Assembly (NCBI GenBank): GCA_900554405.1
Contig: USHI01000043.1
Span: 1-10,162 of the forward strand
Reading direction: 5' to 3'
Length of the DNA: 10,162 nt
DNA from: an uncultured Eubacteriales bacterium
GTDB lineage: Bacteria > Bacillota > Clostridia > Oscillospirales > CAG-382
The translations under genes and the position numbers were made by a program. The notes under the pieces are model-generated. The model was given only the letters and a program-made list of their open reading frames with translations. It was not told where the DNA came from and made no database searches. Positions 1-7,224 of this stretch are shown here, in pieces (position 1 is the stretch's first letter; each line of letters begins with the position of its first letter).

Positions 1-890
1 ACGTGCATTTTGCCACGCCCACGCGGCAGATACCGCGCTTTGCAAAAAGCGGCACGCCGGGCGAGGAACGCAATATCACGCTCGAACTGAAAATGCTTGC
101 CGATGTCGGGCTTGTCGGTTTTCCGAACGTCGGCAAATCCACGCTGCTTTCGGAGGTCACTCAGGCGCGGCCGAAGATTGCGAATTATCACTTCACCACG
201 CTTTCGCCCAACCTCGGCGTTGCGGAGGTGTACGGCAAGAGCTTCGTCATGGCGGATATCCCCGGGCTTATCGAGGGTGCATCCGACGGGCTCGGGCTCG
301 GGCATGATTTTCTGCGGCATATTGACAGATGCCGCCTGATACTTCATGTTTTCGATATTTCCGGTTCCGAACGCGACGACCCTCTGGACGATATCATAAA
401 GATCAATACCGAGCTGAGCAGGTTCAGCCCGGATCTTGCAAAGCGCCCGCAGATACTCGTCGGCAACAAGGCGGATATGGGCGTAAACGAAGAAACGCTT
501 GAAAGGATCAAGCGTTTCGCTTCGGAAAATGATTATAAGCTGTTCCTCATCTCCGCGATAATCGGCGAAGGTGTCCTCGATTTGATGAAGGCGATCGCGG
601 AAATGCTTCCGACGCTCCCGCCGCTTGCATATTACGAGGAGGAATACAAAGCGCCGGAGCAGGAGGAAACCGATCAGGTCACTGTCACGAAGAAGAACGG
701 CGTTTATACCGTCGAGGGCGAATGGCTCAAACGGCTGTGCAACGATATCAACTTCGACGATTATGAATCGCTCATGTACTTCCAGCGTGTCCTGCGCGAA
801 CGCGGTGTTATCGATGCGCTCGAAAAGGCTGGCATCGAGGAGGGCGACACCGTTTCCGTGCACGGCATAGAATTCGATTTCATGTATTAA
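1..890 (+). CDS. obg: GTPase Obg (CgtA), 3' part, N-terminus outside window
   Basis: Essential Obg-family GTPase that binds the large ribosomal subunit and acts in ribosome assembly and stress control in the cytoplasm. The gene enters from the left edge: the first complete codon is a GTG at 3 which is an ordinary valine inside the conserved VHFATPTRQIPRFA block at the end of the Obg domain, so it is not a start. Relative to that codon I see G1 GFPNVGKS at 39-46, the FTTL switch I segment at 64-67, G3 DIPGLIEGA at 85-93, G4 NKAD at 155-158 and G5 SAI at 184-186. A C-terminal OCT domain covers about 229-295 (YTVEGEWLKRL to the FDFMY end). Roughly the first 130 residues of the usual ~425 are missing because of the window edge, not because of damage. 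The stop TAA overlaps the stop of the convergent S1-domain gene. Identification is very secure. Confidence 0.97.
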   Translation, partial: VHFATPTRQIPRFAKSGTPGEERNITLELKMLADVGLVGFPNVGKSTLLSEVTQARPKIANYHFTTLSPNLGVAEVYGKSFVMADIPGLIEGASDGLGLGHDFLRHIDRCRLILHVFDISGSERDDPLDDIIKINTELSRFSPDLAKRPQILVGNKADMGVNEETLERIKRFASENDYKLFLISAIIGEGVLDLMKAIAEMLPTLPPLAYYEEEYKAPEQEETDQVTVTKKNGVYTVEGEWLKRLCNDINFDDYESLMYFQRVLRERGVIDALEKAGIEEGDTVSVHGIEFDFMY

Positions 891-1807
891 ACCGGGTCGA
901 AAATGCTTTCGATCACCTTTTCGCACCCCTCGGGCGAATATTTCCAGCGCGAAATGTGCGTTATATCGGGGTAATCGTAATCCGGTGCGGGCATTAACCG
1001 CTCCGAAACATCTATTACCGCCAGCTTTATTTTCATGCGCTCCGGGATTATGCTTTTTATATAAACCGCCGCCGTTTTGCCCACGGTTATGTCATCGCGG
1101 CATTCGGCAAGCCCGGCAAGGTTCGGCGCAAGCTCTATAAAGACTCCGTAATCCTCCACGGAACGGATCACGCCGGCGGCTGTCTGCCCGGGTGTGAAGC
1201 GCGCGGCGTTTTCCTCCCATGTGCCCAAAAGCTCGCGGTGGGAAAGCGTTATCCTGCCGAACCGGTCGCAGGGGCTCTTCACCACAACGCGTATTTCCTG
1301 CCCACAGCGGAATCGGTCGCGCGGGTGCGCAATGCGCGAAACGGACATACAGTCGATCGGAAGCAGCGATATCACGCCGCAGCCGATATCGCAGAAGGCT
1401 CCGAAGGGATCCAGCCTTGTAACGCGCGCGGGTATCACATCCCCGGCGCAAAGGTTTTCTATGTATTCCCGCGTGCATTCAAGCTGTGCTTCCCGGCGGG
1501 AAAGCAGCAGTCTTTTGCCTGCGATACCTTTTATTTTGAAGCAAACCGGCTTCCCCACGCGTGAAATCACGGCGATATCCTTTTCCGGCAGACCGCTTGC
1601 CGTGTAAACACATTCGGCGCGGGGGATGATGCCGTCGTATTCGCCGACACGCACATGAAGATGCCTGTCGGAATCGCAAAGATAGCTTACTCCTTCCAGT
1701 ATCGTGCCGTTTTCCATTGCTTCCGTCAGTGCTTCGGTGCTTTGGGTATAATATCGGTTGAGCTCGGTGCCGAGTAGCTTGCCTTCAAAGCGGTATTCCT
1801 GCTTCAT
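887..1807 (-). CDS. S1 RNA-binding domain protein (three S1-like domains)
   Basis: A 306-residue cytoplasmic protein with no signal peptide or membrane segment. Three OB-fold S1-type units can be seen: about 36-108 (TILEGVSYLCDSDRHLHV to LLLSRREAQ), about 120-196 (GDVIPARVTRLDPFGAFCDIG to GRITLSHREL) and about 205-270 (PGQTAAGVIRSVEDYGVFIEL to KIKLAVIDV). The GAFCDIG and YGVFIEL strings and the endings LLLSRRE and ITLSHRE are typical of S1 domains; the first unit is the most divergent. Such proteins bind RNA; bacterial S1-like proteins of this size in Clostridia are often labelled ribosomal protein S1-like, but the true substrate is unknown. It is much shorter than classical ribosomal protein S1 (four to six domains). 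Start ATG at 1805-1807 has an AAGGAGAA ribosome site (complement of 1814-1821) seven bases upstream. It is divergent from prfA and convergent with obg. Confidence 0.85.
   Translation of the reverse strand: MKQEYRFEGKLLGTELNRYYTQSTEALTEAMENGTILEGVSYLCDSDRHLHVRVGEYDGIIPRAECVYTASGLPEKDIAVISRVGKPVCFKIKGIAGKRLLLSRREAQLECTREYIENLCAGDVIPARVTRLDPFGAFCDIGCGVISLLPIDCMSVSRIAHPRDRFRCGQEIRVVVKSPCDRFGRITLSHRELLGTWEENAARFTPGQTAAGVIRSVEDYGVFIELAPNLAGLAECRDDITVGKTAAVYIKSIIPERMKIKLAVIDVSERLMPAPDYDYPDITHISRWKYSPEGCEKVIESIFDPV
895..919 (+). terminator. possible weak hairpin terminator for obg
   Basis: The segments 895-902 and 907-914 can form an eight-pair stem (one G-U) around the loop ATGC, followed by a short T-rich stretch (CCTTTT at 916-921). 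It sits five bases after the obg stop, inside the 3' end of the convergent S1 gene. The stem is AT-rich and the T tract is short, so this is only a weak candidate. Confidence 0.22.
1747..1752 (+). promoter_or_regulatory. candidate -10 box for prfA inside the S1-domain gene
   Basis: A perfect TATAAT lies about 109 nt upstream of the prfA start, within the 5' part of the divergent S1-domain gene (over its Tyr-Tyr codons). No -35 box at 16-18 nt spacing is convincing; TTGCTT at 1717-1722 is too far. The space between the two divergent starts is only 53 nt, so the prfA promoter must be very close or must lie in the neighbouring coding region. Weak evidence only. Confidence 0.25.
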
Positions 1808-1813
1808 AACCCG

Positions 1814-1821
1814 TTCTCCTT
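1814..1821 (-). promoter_or_regulatory. ribosome binding site of the S1-domain gene
   Basis: On the minus strand this reads AAGGAGAA, ending seven bases before the ATG at 1807, and fixes the start. It lies in the 53-nt space between the divergent starts of the S1-domain gene and prfA. Confidence 0.75.
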
Positions 1822-1847
1822 GTTTTTTTATTCAATTCTATGATTTT

Positions 1848-1855
1848 CGGAGGTG
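1848..1855 (+). promoter_or_regulatory. ribosome binding site of prfA, decides the start
   Basis: CGGAGGTG ends five bases before the ATG at 1861. It selects that ATG rather than the in-frame ATT at 1840, which would add seven residues and would place the Shine-Dalgarno bases inside the coding region. Confidence 0.85.
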
Positions 1856-1860
1856 TTTCT

Positions 1861-2931
1861 ATGCTTGAAAAGCTCGCTCTTTGCGAAAAAAGATATCTCG
1901 AAACCGAACAGGCGCTTTCCGATCCGGCAATAATGGCGGATATGGAAGCATATAAAAAATACATGAAGGAGTATAAATCGCTCACTCCGATCATCGAAAA
2001 ATACCGCGAGCATAAAGCCGCTCTTGAAGATATTGCCGAAGCGGACCTGATTCTGGAAACCGAAAGCGATAAGGATCTGCGCCTTCTTGCGGAGGAGCAG
2101 AAGTATTCCGGCAGGGAAAAGGCGGAATCCACGCTTGCCGAGCTGCGCCTGTTGATGATCCCGAAGGACCCGAACGACGATAAAAACGTCATTATGGAAA
2201 TACGCGCCGGCGCAGGGGGCGAGGAGGCGTGCCTTTTCGCGGCGGTGCTTTACCGTATGTACAATATGTATGCCGAATCCGCCGGGTTCAGGGCGGAGCT
2301 TGTTTCCTGCAACGAAACCGAGCTTGGCGGGTTCAAGGAAGTCACCTTCCTTGTGGAGGGCGAAAATGCTTATTCCCGATTGAAGTACGAAAGCGGCGTG
2401 CATCGTGTTCAGCGTGTGCCGGATACCGAATCGCAGGGCAGAATACAGACTTCCACCGCGACGGTCGCGGTGCTTCCGGAGCTGGATGAGGTCGATTTCG
2501 AGCTCGACATGAACGAACTGGAAATAACCCGCCACCGTTCCGCCGGCGCGGGCGGGCAGCACGTCAACAAGACCGAATCCGCCGTGCGTATAATCCATAT
2601 TCCCACGGGGATAACGGTGGATTGTCAGGATGAACGCAGCCAGATAAAAAATAAGGAAAAGGCATTGAAGATAATGAAAAGCCGTCTTGCCGACCATTAC
2701 AACGGTCAGAAGCAGGAGGCTGTTGCCAGCGAGCGCAGATCGCAGGTCGGCACCGGCGACAGAAGCGAGCGTATACGCACCTATAATTACCCGCAGGGCA
2801 GAGTCACCGATCACCGCATCGGGCTTACGCTTTATTCGCTCGAAAGCTTTTTGAACGGCAGGCTGGACGAAATGATCGATGCACTTACAGCCGCCGACAA
2901 TGCCGAAAAGCTGAAAAACGGTATGAAATGA
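1861..2931 (+). CDS. prfA: peptide chain release factor 1 (RF1)
   Basis: RF1 recognises UAA and UAG in the ribosomal A site and triggers hydrolysis of peptidyl-tRNA. The protein is 356 residues with the ATG chosen here, close to the usual ~360. The GGQ catalytic tripeptide is at 231-233 in the string HRSAGAGGQHVNKTESAVR; its glutamine is the usual target of the PrmC methylase. The stop-codon reading loop is VQRVPDTESQGRIQTS at 184-198, whose PDT (187-189) occupies the PxT position of RF1, against SPF in RF2; this separates the two paralogues. The N-terminal helical domain (about 1-100) and the GAGGEEA string at 117-123 are normal. The gene stands alone, without prmC beside it in this window, and is followed by a strong hairpin terminator. 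Identification is very secure. Confidence 0.97.
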   Translation: MLEKLALCEKRYLETEQALSDPAIMADMEAYKKYMKEYKSLTPIIEKYREHKAALEDIAEADLILETESDKDLRLLAEEQKYSGREKAESTLAELRLLMIPKDPNDDKNVIMEIRAGAGGEEACLFAAVLYRMYNMYAESAGFRAELVSCNETELGGFKEVTFLVEGENAYSRLKYESGVHRVQRVPDTESQGRIQTSTATVAVLPELDEVDFELDMNELEITRHRSAGAGGQHVNKTESAVRIIHIPTGITVDCQDERSQIKNKEKALKIMKSRLADHYNGQKQEAVASERRSQVGTGDRSERIRTYNYPQGRVTDHRIGLTLYSLESFLNGRLDEMIDALTAADNAEKLKNGMK

Positions 2932-2941
2932 TCATATATCC

Positions 2942-2968
2942 GAAAAACGCCCGCAAGGGGCGTTTTTC
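2942..2968 (+). terminator. intrinsic terminator of prfA
   Basis: An 11-base-pair perfect stem (2942-2952 with 2958-2968, GAAAAACGCCC pairing with GGGCGTTTTTC) closes on a five-base loop. The right arm itself carries five T, with a further TTTTT at 2971-2975. It begins ten bases after the prfA stop and separates prfA from the downstream secreted hydrolase. Confidence 0.85.
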
Positions 2969-2997
2969 CGTTTTTGCCGCCGTTTCCGGGGCGGGGG

Positions 2998-3026
2998 TTG
3001 CAATTGCCGTCGGATTATGATAAAAT
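2998..3026 (+). promoter_or_regulatory. candidate sigma-A promoter of the secreted hydrolase
   Basis: TTGCAA (2998-3003) and TAAAAT (3021-3026) are separated by 17 nt, matching housekeeping promoter geometry, four or five of six bases each. It lies between the prfA terminator and the start of the hydrolase, giving a short leader of about 35 nt. A competing -10, TATGAT at 3016-3021, would have too short a spacer with this -35 box. Confidence 0.5.
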
Positions 3027-3068
3027 AAAAATGATTTGCAGATAAAAACACCGAAGGGAATGTTGGAT

Positions 3069-4331
3069 TTGAAACCGAAAAAGTGTATCGCGCTGCTGCT
3101 TGCCCTGCTGCTGACAGCGCTTTGCCTGCCCCTTTCCGCCTCTGCGGCGAAGGAATATAACAGCCTGAACAAGGTGCAGAACTATTTTCGCCGCACTATC
3201 GGCTCGCTTGCCCGCGCGGATTATTATAAAACCGATATACTGGCGAGCATAACCGTTGCACAGGCGATATTCGAAAGCGGCTGGGCAATGTATTCGCTCC
3301 CCGTGTGCGGGAACAACCTTTTCGGGATAAAGGCGTGGAGCACAACCGAGGGGTGGATATACGATGCGTATTCAAAGACGGTATATTCATCCTATGACGA
3401 TATGCGGCTTGCCAACGGGCAATCCTATATCGGCAACGTGGCGACATGGCGCGCCCACGCAAGCTGGGGTGAAAGCGTGGATGCGCATTCCGAGCTTCTG
3501 CTCAATCCGCGCTACAAGGCGGTCGTCGGCGAAAAGGATCCGCGCAAGGTTGCGGAAGCGCTTGTCGCAGCGGGGTATTGCAATGACGACGGCTATGCCG
3601 ACAATGTCGTGCGGATGATAAGCAGCTACGACCTTGCGGAATTCGACGATATAGAGCCCGATACCGACGGCGTTGTCGCCATCACCTTCGATAATGAACG
3701 CCTGTTTCTCGATATCGGCGCGCAGCAGCGGCTGCTTTTGAACATATTCCCGGAAACCTCCGCGCCGACAAAGGTCACCTGGGCGAGCGCCGACCCCGGT
3801 GTCGCAACGGTTTCGGATGACGGCACGGTAAACGCCGTTGCCCACGGGATGACACTTGTCACCGCAACGCTCGAAAACGGCAGGGAAGCCTGCTGCATTG
3901 TCGCCGTGGACTGCAACGCGACAGTCATGAATTCGGATATAATCATCCGTAAATCGCCTTCTGCATCGGGCGAAAAGCTCGGCACGCTTGTGCGCGGGCT
4001 CCCGATAAAGGTTATTTCGGATAAAATTCTTTATGATGCCGCCGGCAGTCCGTTTTATTCGGTGCGCGGTATCAGCTCGGACGGCAAACTGACAGAGGGG
4101 TACGCCACCGCCGAATGTATAAAGCTCAACCGCGTTTACGCAAACGAAATATCCTTTGTGAAGGATTCGGTCACGCTCACCCCCGGGCAGACATATACTC
4201 CCGCGGCGGCGATCGCGCCTGCGGGTGCGGATGCGACTGTCGCCTGGACAAGCTCAGCGCCGGATATTGCCTCCGCGGATGAAAACGGCGGGATAACCGC
4301 ACACAAAGCCGGCTCCTGCAAAGCGGCGTAA
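3069..4331 (+). CDS. secreted GH73 glucosaminidase (autolysin), N-terminal fragment of a frameshifted gene
   Basis: Predicted exported peptidoglycan hydrolase cleaving the glycan strand. I place the start at TTG 3069, nine bases after the GAAGGGA ribosome site (3053-3059); this gives a textbook signal peptide (MKPKKCIALLLALLLT..., cleavage near ASA-AK at 26/27). TTG 3063 or ATG 3060 are alternatives but sit too close to the ribosome site. Numbering from 3069: GH73 domain about 30-190, with the likely catalytic Glu69 in AQAIFESGWAMY, then GNNLFGIKAW at 81-90, WRAHASWGESVDAHSELLL and GYCNDDGYADNVVRMISSYDL, all typical of the family. An Ig-like BIG2-type domain follows at about 203-282 (VTWASADPGVATVSDDGTVNAV), an SH3b-like module at about 284-353 (IIIRKSPSASGEKLGTL), and the first part of a second BIG2-like domain from 357. 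The reading frame stops at 4329-4331 in the middle of that domain; the remainder continues in another frame. The family call is secure; whether the full protein is made is not. Confidence 0.85.
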   Translation: MKPKKCIALLLALLLTALCLPLSASAAKEYNSLNKVQNYFRRTIGSLARADYYKTDILASITVAQAIFESGWAMYSLPVCGNNLFGIKAWSTTEGWIYDAYSKTVYSSYDDMRLANGQSYIGNVATWRAHASWGESVDAHSELLLNPRYKAVVGEKDPRKVAEALVAAGYCNDDGYADNVVRMISSYDLAEFDDIEPDTDGVVAITFDNERLFLDIGAQQRLLLNIFPETSAPTKVTWASADPGVATVSDDGTVNAVAHGMTLVTATLENGREACCIVAVDCNATVMNSDIIIRKSPSASGEKLGTLVRGLPIKVISDKILYDAAGSPFYSVRGISSDGKLTEGYATAECIKLNRVYANEISFVKDSVTLTPGQTYTPAAAIAPAGADATVAWTSSAPDIASADENGGITAHKAGSCKAA

Positions 4332-5686
4332 AGGCGAATATAACCGTTACCGTTGCTTCCGCCGAAAAAGAATACCGCGGCATTATCGCAAGCTATTCCA
4401 ATATTTCGGTGCGCGGAAAGGATGAAAACGGCGGATTTACAAAAACCGTCGGCAGTATTCCTTTTCTTTCCGAAGTCGCTGTTATCGGCGAACCGGACGG
4501 GCTTTGGTACCGTGTCCGCGGAAAAACCTCCGCAGGCAAGGAAATCAAAGGCTATGTCCTTTCCTTCTATGTGCAGATCATTGCCGATGGTGCGGCGGTC
4601 GAAACGGTGACCCCGGCTTCGGGTGTGACGGTCTATGCCGAAAAGGACACAGCTTCCCTCATATACGGCGAGCTTTGCAATACATATAATTCCACCGCCG
4701 TTTATGCAAAGACGATCGGCGGCGAGGATGAAAACGGCTGGAGCTATGTTATCGGTGTGCGCCCGAACGGCAATGCCGTGTGCGGATACGCGCAGCTTGC
4801 CTCCGTGCCCACACCCGATCCGGATCCCGACCCCGACCCGGATCCGTCCGCCGAATCCTATTATGCCGTCGTTGCGGAGCCGCTGAATGTCCGCAAGGGC
4901 GCGGGTACAGGCTATGAATCGCTCGGGCTTTTCAAGGAGGGCGAACGCATTATAATTACCGGCGAGGAGCAAAACGGCTGGTATCGTGTCTCCGGCATCA
5001 CCTCGGACGGCAAATCCGTCTCCGGCTGGTCCTCCGCACAGTATATCAAGGTGCTTTACACCGGCGTGACAAAGGATGCGCTCAACGTTCGCGAAACGGC
5101 GGGGACATCCGGAACGCTTCTCGGCACATTCCGCTCGGGCGTGACGATAACGATATACGGCGAAGCGGTGGACGGCTGGATGAACGTTTCCGGCACTGTC
5201 AGCACGGGTGCTTCCGTCACGGGCTGGTCATCCGCAGAATATATCACCGTTGCCGGCAGGATCAAAGCCGAAACCACTACCGAAAAGGGCTTCGGATTAA
5301 AAGAAGGCGTTTATGAAATAACCGGCGGCAAGCTTATCGGCGTTTCCGCCGGAACAACGGTGCACGAAATGCTTTTGCAGTTCACCGGCAGTGTCAAGGT
5401 CACTTCTCCGAACGGAAGTACGCTTGCGGAGGGCACACTTGTCGGCACGGGAACCGTTATCACCGCCGATAACGGCGATACCGCAACGGCGGTTGTGATG
5501 GGCGATGTGAGCGGCGACGGCAAAATCGATTCCACCGATTACCTTTATGTCAAGCGCGCGTTTCTCGGAACGTACAATCTTTCCGGCGATTATCTTCTTG
5601 CCGCCGATGTGAGCGGCAGGCGCGAGCTTTCGGTTGTCGATTACCTTATAATCAAGCGTGTCGCGCTCGGCACATACACTCTGTAA
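4322..5686 (+). pseudogene. C-terminal part of the same secreted hydrolase: SH3b repeats and dockerin-like tail
   Basis: This frame has no signal peptide, no ribosome site and no good start (a GTG at 4409 lies inside a domain). Read from 4322 it begins SGVKANITVTVASAEK, which completes the BIG2-like domain left unfinished by the upstream fragment, so both are one gene. Next come SH3b-like modules: NISVRGKDENGG to GYVLSFYVQI, then VTVYAEKDTASL to GYAQLASV, a Thr/Asp-Pro linker (4808-4846), LNVRKGAGTGYESLG to GWSSAQYIKV, and LNVRETAGTSGTLLG to GWSSAEYITV. The last two are the best preserved. A beta-rich spacer (about 5290-5490) leads to a dockerin type I-like pair of repeats (5501-5683). SH3b modules usually bind cell wall; dockerins dock on cohesins. 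Restoring one base near 4322 would give about 872 residues in total. It may be a real pseudogene, a sequencing or assembly error, or recoded. Confidence 0.75.
5501..5683 (+). other. dockerin type I-like domain at the C-terminus of the hydrolase
   Basis: Two duplicated segments, each a calcium-loop followed by a helix. Segment 1 reads GDVSGDGKIDSTDYLYVKRA (loop at 5504-5539) with D, S, D and D at loop positions 1, 3, 5 and 12. Segment 2 reads DVSGRRELSVVDYLIIKR (loop at 5606-5641) and keeps D at 1 and 12 but has R at 5, so calcium binding there is probably weakened. The duplicated helix motif YLxxKR and the ending VALGTYTL match the dockerin pattern. The partner cohesin is not in this window. 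Confidence 0.75.
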
Positions 5687-5714
5687 GGCAATAAAAGCAA
5701 AGCAATAAAAAAGT

Positions 5715-5746
5715 ACAGCGTTTCCGTATTACTGCGGAAACGCTGT
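5715..5746. terminator. bidirectional intrinsic terminator between the hydrolase and phosphofructokinase genes
   Basis: A 12-base-pair perfect stem (5715-5726 with 5735-5746, ACAGCGTTTCCG pairing with CGGAAACGCTGT) and an eight-base loop lie between two convergent genes. On the plus strand it is followed by TTGCTTTTGT; on the minus strand by AC and six T (complement of 5707-5712). The minus-strand tract is the better one, so it serves the phosphofructokinase gene best, but it can end both transcripts. Confidence 0.85.
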
Positions 5747-5764
5747 TTGCTTTTGTATTAACGA

Positions 5765-7018
5765 TTATACGGATGCTTTGACCTTTTTGAGGTGTACGAA
5801 GCGGGGGAGTCCGTCCTCCTTGGGAAGATCGGTTTCGCCCTGGATAAGCGGAAGCGCGTATTCGGTGAACTTTTCGTTCATCCCGTCCTTGGTGGCGTTG
5901 AACCAGTCGTCGGGGATCTTCTTTTCGGTATTGGCGACAAGTGTCAGATCGAAGGGCTTTATGTTGCAGACGTATTTTCCGTCCTTATCATAGGAGCGTT
6001 CAAAGCCGATCATTTTGTCTGTCATGCCGGAAACGGCGTATTCGACGGCGCTCTTGCCGGCAAGGAAGGATTCGTTGATATCGGTGAGCGAAGCGGAGTG
6101 AGCCGCGCAGCGCTGGAGCAAGGAAAGCTCCACACCGCGGACCTTTGCACCGGTGGCGTTTTTGATAACGCCTGCGAGGTAAGCCGCAAGCCCGCCGAGC
6201 TGTGCATGGCCGAAGCCGTCCTTCGCGTTGGAAAGATCGTTGCCGTATTCGGAAATGTATTTGCCGTTTTTATCCTTGATACCTTCGGAAACGGCGACAA
6301 TGCACTTGCCCTGCTTTTCGTATATAGTCTTGATCTTTTCGACAGCCGCATCAAGATCGAAATCATTTTCGGGGCAATAGATAAGATCGGGGCCGTTGCC
6401 CTTGAGGGAGGCGAGCGATGCGGAGGCGGTGAGCCAGCCGGCGTTTCTGCCCATGATCTCCACGATGGTGATCATGCCGGTATCGTAAACGCGCGCATCG
6501 TGATAAATTTCCATGAGCGAGGTCGCGATGTATTTTGCCGCGGAGGCATAGCCGGGGCAGTGGTCGGTTCCGGCAAGATCGTTGTCGATCGTCTTGGGAA
6601 TACCCATAACACGGCATTCGTAGCCGTTTTTAAGCATGAACTTGCTTATCTTGTTGCAGGTATCCATCGAATCGTTGCCGCCGTTGTAGAAGAAATAGCG
6701 GACATTGTATTTTTTGAAGATTTCGAGTATGCGCTTGTAATCGGTATCGTCGACATCCGGGTCTTTAAGCTTGTAACGGCAGCTGCCGAGTGCGGAGGAG
6801 GGGGTCGTCTTCATCAGAGCGAGCTCTTCCGGATCCTCCTTGCTCATGTCGATAAGATTGTCGTTCAGCACGCCTTTGATGCCGTTGAGAGCACCGTAAA
6901 CGGCGGTGATATCGCTGCATTCGAGTGCGGTCTTGATAGCGCCGTATGCGCTCGCGTTGATAACGGACGTCGGCCCGCCGGACTGCCCGATAATGCAGGC
7001 ACCTTTAAGAGTATTCAT
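5765..7018 (-). CDS. pfp: 6-phosphofructokinase, pyrophosphate-dependent type
   Basis: Phosphorylates fructose 6-phosphate to fructose 1,6-bisphosphate, here probably with pyrophosphate, which makes the step reversible. With ATG at 7016-7018 the protein is 417 residues; the longer GTG start at 7027 would bury the AAAGGTGG ribosome site in the coding region. The N-terminal loop is ACIIGQSGGPTSVINA (7-22). GGNDS at 113-117 carries Asp where ATP enzymes have Gly in GGDGS, and PKTIDND at 141-147 has Lys142 where ATP enzymes have Gly (PGTIDND); both are the known determinants of PPi use. Asp145 of TIDND is the expected catalytic base, and MGRNAGW at 189-195 is the substrate-binding motif. The length, longer than ~320-residue ATP-PfkA, also fits the PPi group. 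It is divergent from the aldolase gene, the next enzyme of the pathway, and ends at a strong terminator. Cofactor specificity is inferred from these residues only. Confidence 0.92.
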   Translation of the reverse strand: MNTLKGACIIGQSGGPTSVINASAYGAIKTALECSDITAVYGALNGIKGVLNDNLIDMSKEDPEELALMKTTPSSALGSCRYKLKDPDVDDTDYKRILEIFKKYNVRYFFYNGGNDSMDTCNKISKFMLKNGYECRVMGIPKTIDNDLAGTDHCPGYASAAKYIATSLMEIYHDARVYDTGMITIVEIMGRNAGWLTASASLASLKGNGPDLIYCPENDFDLDAAVEKIKTIYEKQGKCIVAVSEGIKDKNGKYISEYGNDLSNAKDGFGHAQLGGLAAYLAGVIKNATGAKVRGVELSLLQRCAAHSASLTDINESFLAGKSAVEYAVSGMTDKMIGFERSYDKDGKYVCNIKPFDLTLVANTEKKIPDDWFNATKDGMNEKFTEYALPLIQGETDLPKEDGLPRFVHLKKVKASV

Positions 7019-7053
7019 TGCATCCACCTTTTTTTATATATTGATTCCAATAC

Positions 7054-7082
7054 AATATACCACAGCTTGCCCGCGAAATCAA
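7054..7082 (-). promoter_or_regulatory. promoter of the phosphofructokinase gene
   Basis: On the minus strand TTGATT (complement of 7077-7082) and TATATT (complement of 7054-7059) are 17 nt apart, close to the sigma-A consensus. The leader to the ATG at 7018 is about 30 nt and contains the AAAGGTGG ribosome site (complement of about 7023-7030). Confidence 0.65.
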
Positions 7083-7156
7083 CACCAAAAACGCTTTTTC
7101 GGCATAGCCTACAAAGCTTTTTTCTCGAAAATCGCGGTTATATTCACAAATTCATA

Positions 7157-7185
7157 TTGACAAAAGCGCCGAAAAAAGCTAAACT
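7157..7185 (+). promoter_or_regulatory. promoter of the aldolase gene
   Basis: A perfect TTGACA -35 box (7157-7162) and TAAACT (7180-7185, four of six) are separated by 17 nt. The leader to the ATG at 7225 is about 33 nt and contains AAAGGAG at 7210-7216. A consensus -35 box and strong ribosome site fit a highly expressed glycolytic gene. Confidence 0.65.
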
Positions 7186-7224
7186 GAGCAAAAGAAAACA
7201 AAGCAAAGAAAAGGAGTTAGAACC

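Noticed and set aside
3016..3021. TATGAT as the -10 box for the hydrolase
   Set aside because: Only 12 nt separate it from TTGCAA; TAAAAT at 3021-3026 gives the normal 17-nt spacer.
4317..4331. Programmed -1 ribosomal frameshifting at the hydrolase break
   Set aside because: Frame reads TGC AAA GCG GCG TAA; there is no tandem slippery heptamer such as A-AAA-AAG, no upstream Shine-Dalgarno-like stimulator, and such recoding is not known to me in GH73 proteins. A base loss is simpler.
4136..4972. A 278-residue open frame on the minus strand across the hydrolase break
   Set aside because: No recognisable family or start signals, while the plus-strand frames encode clear BIG2 and SH3b modules.
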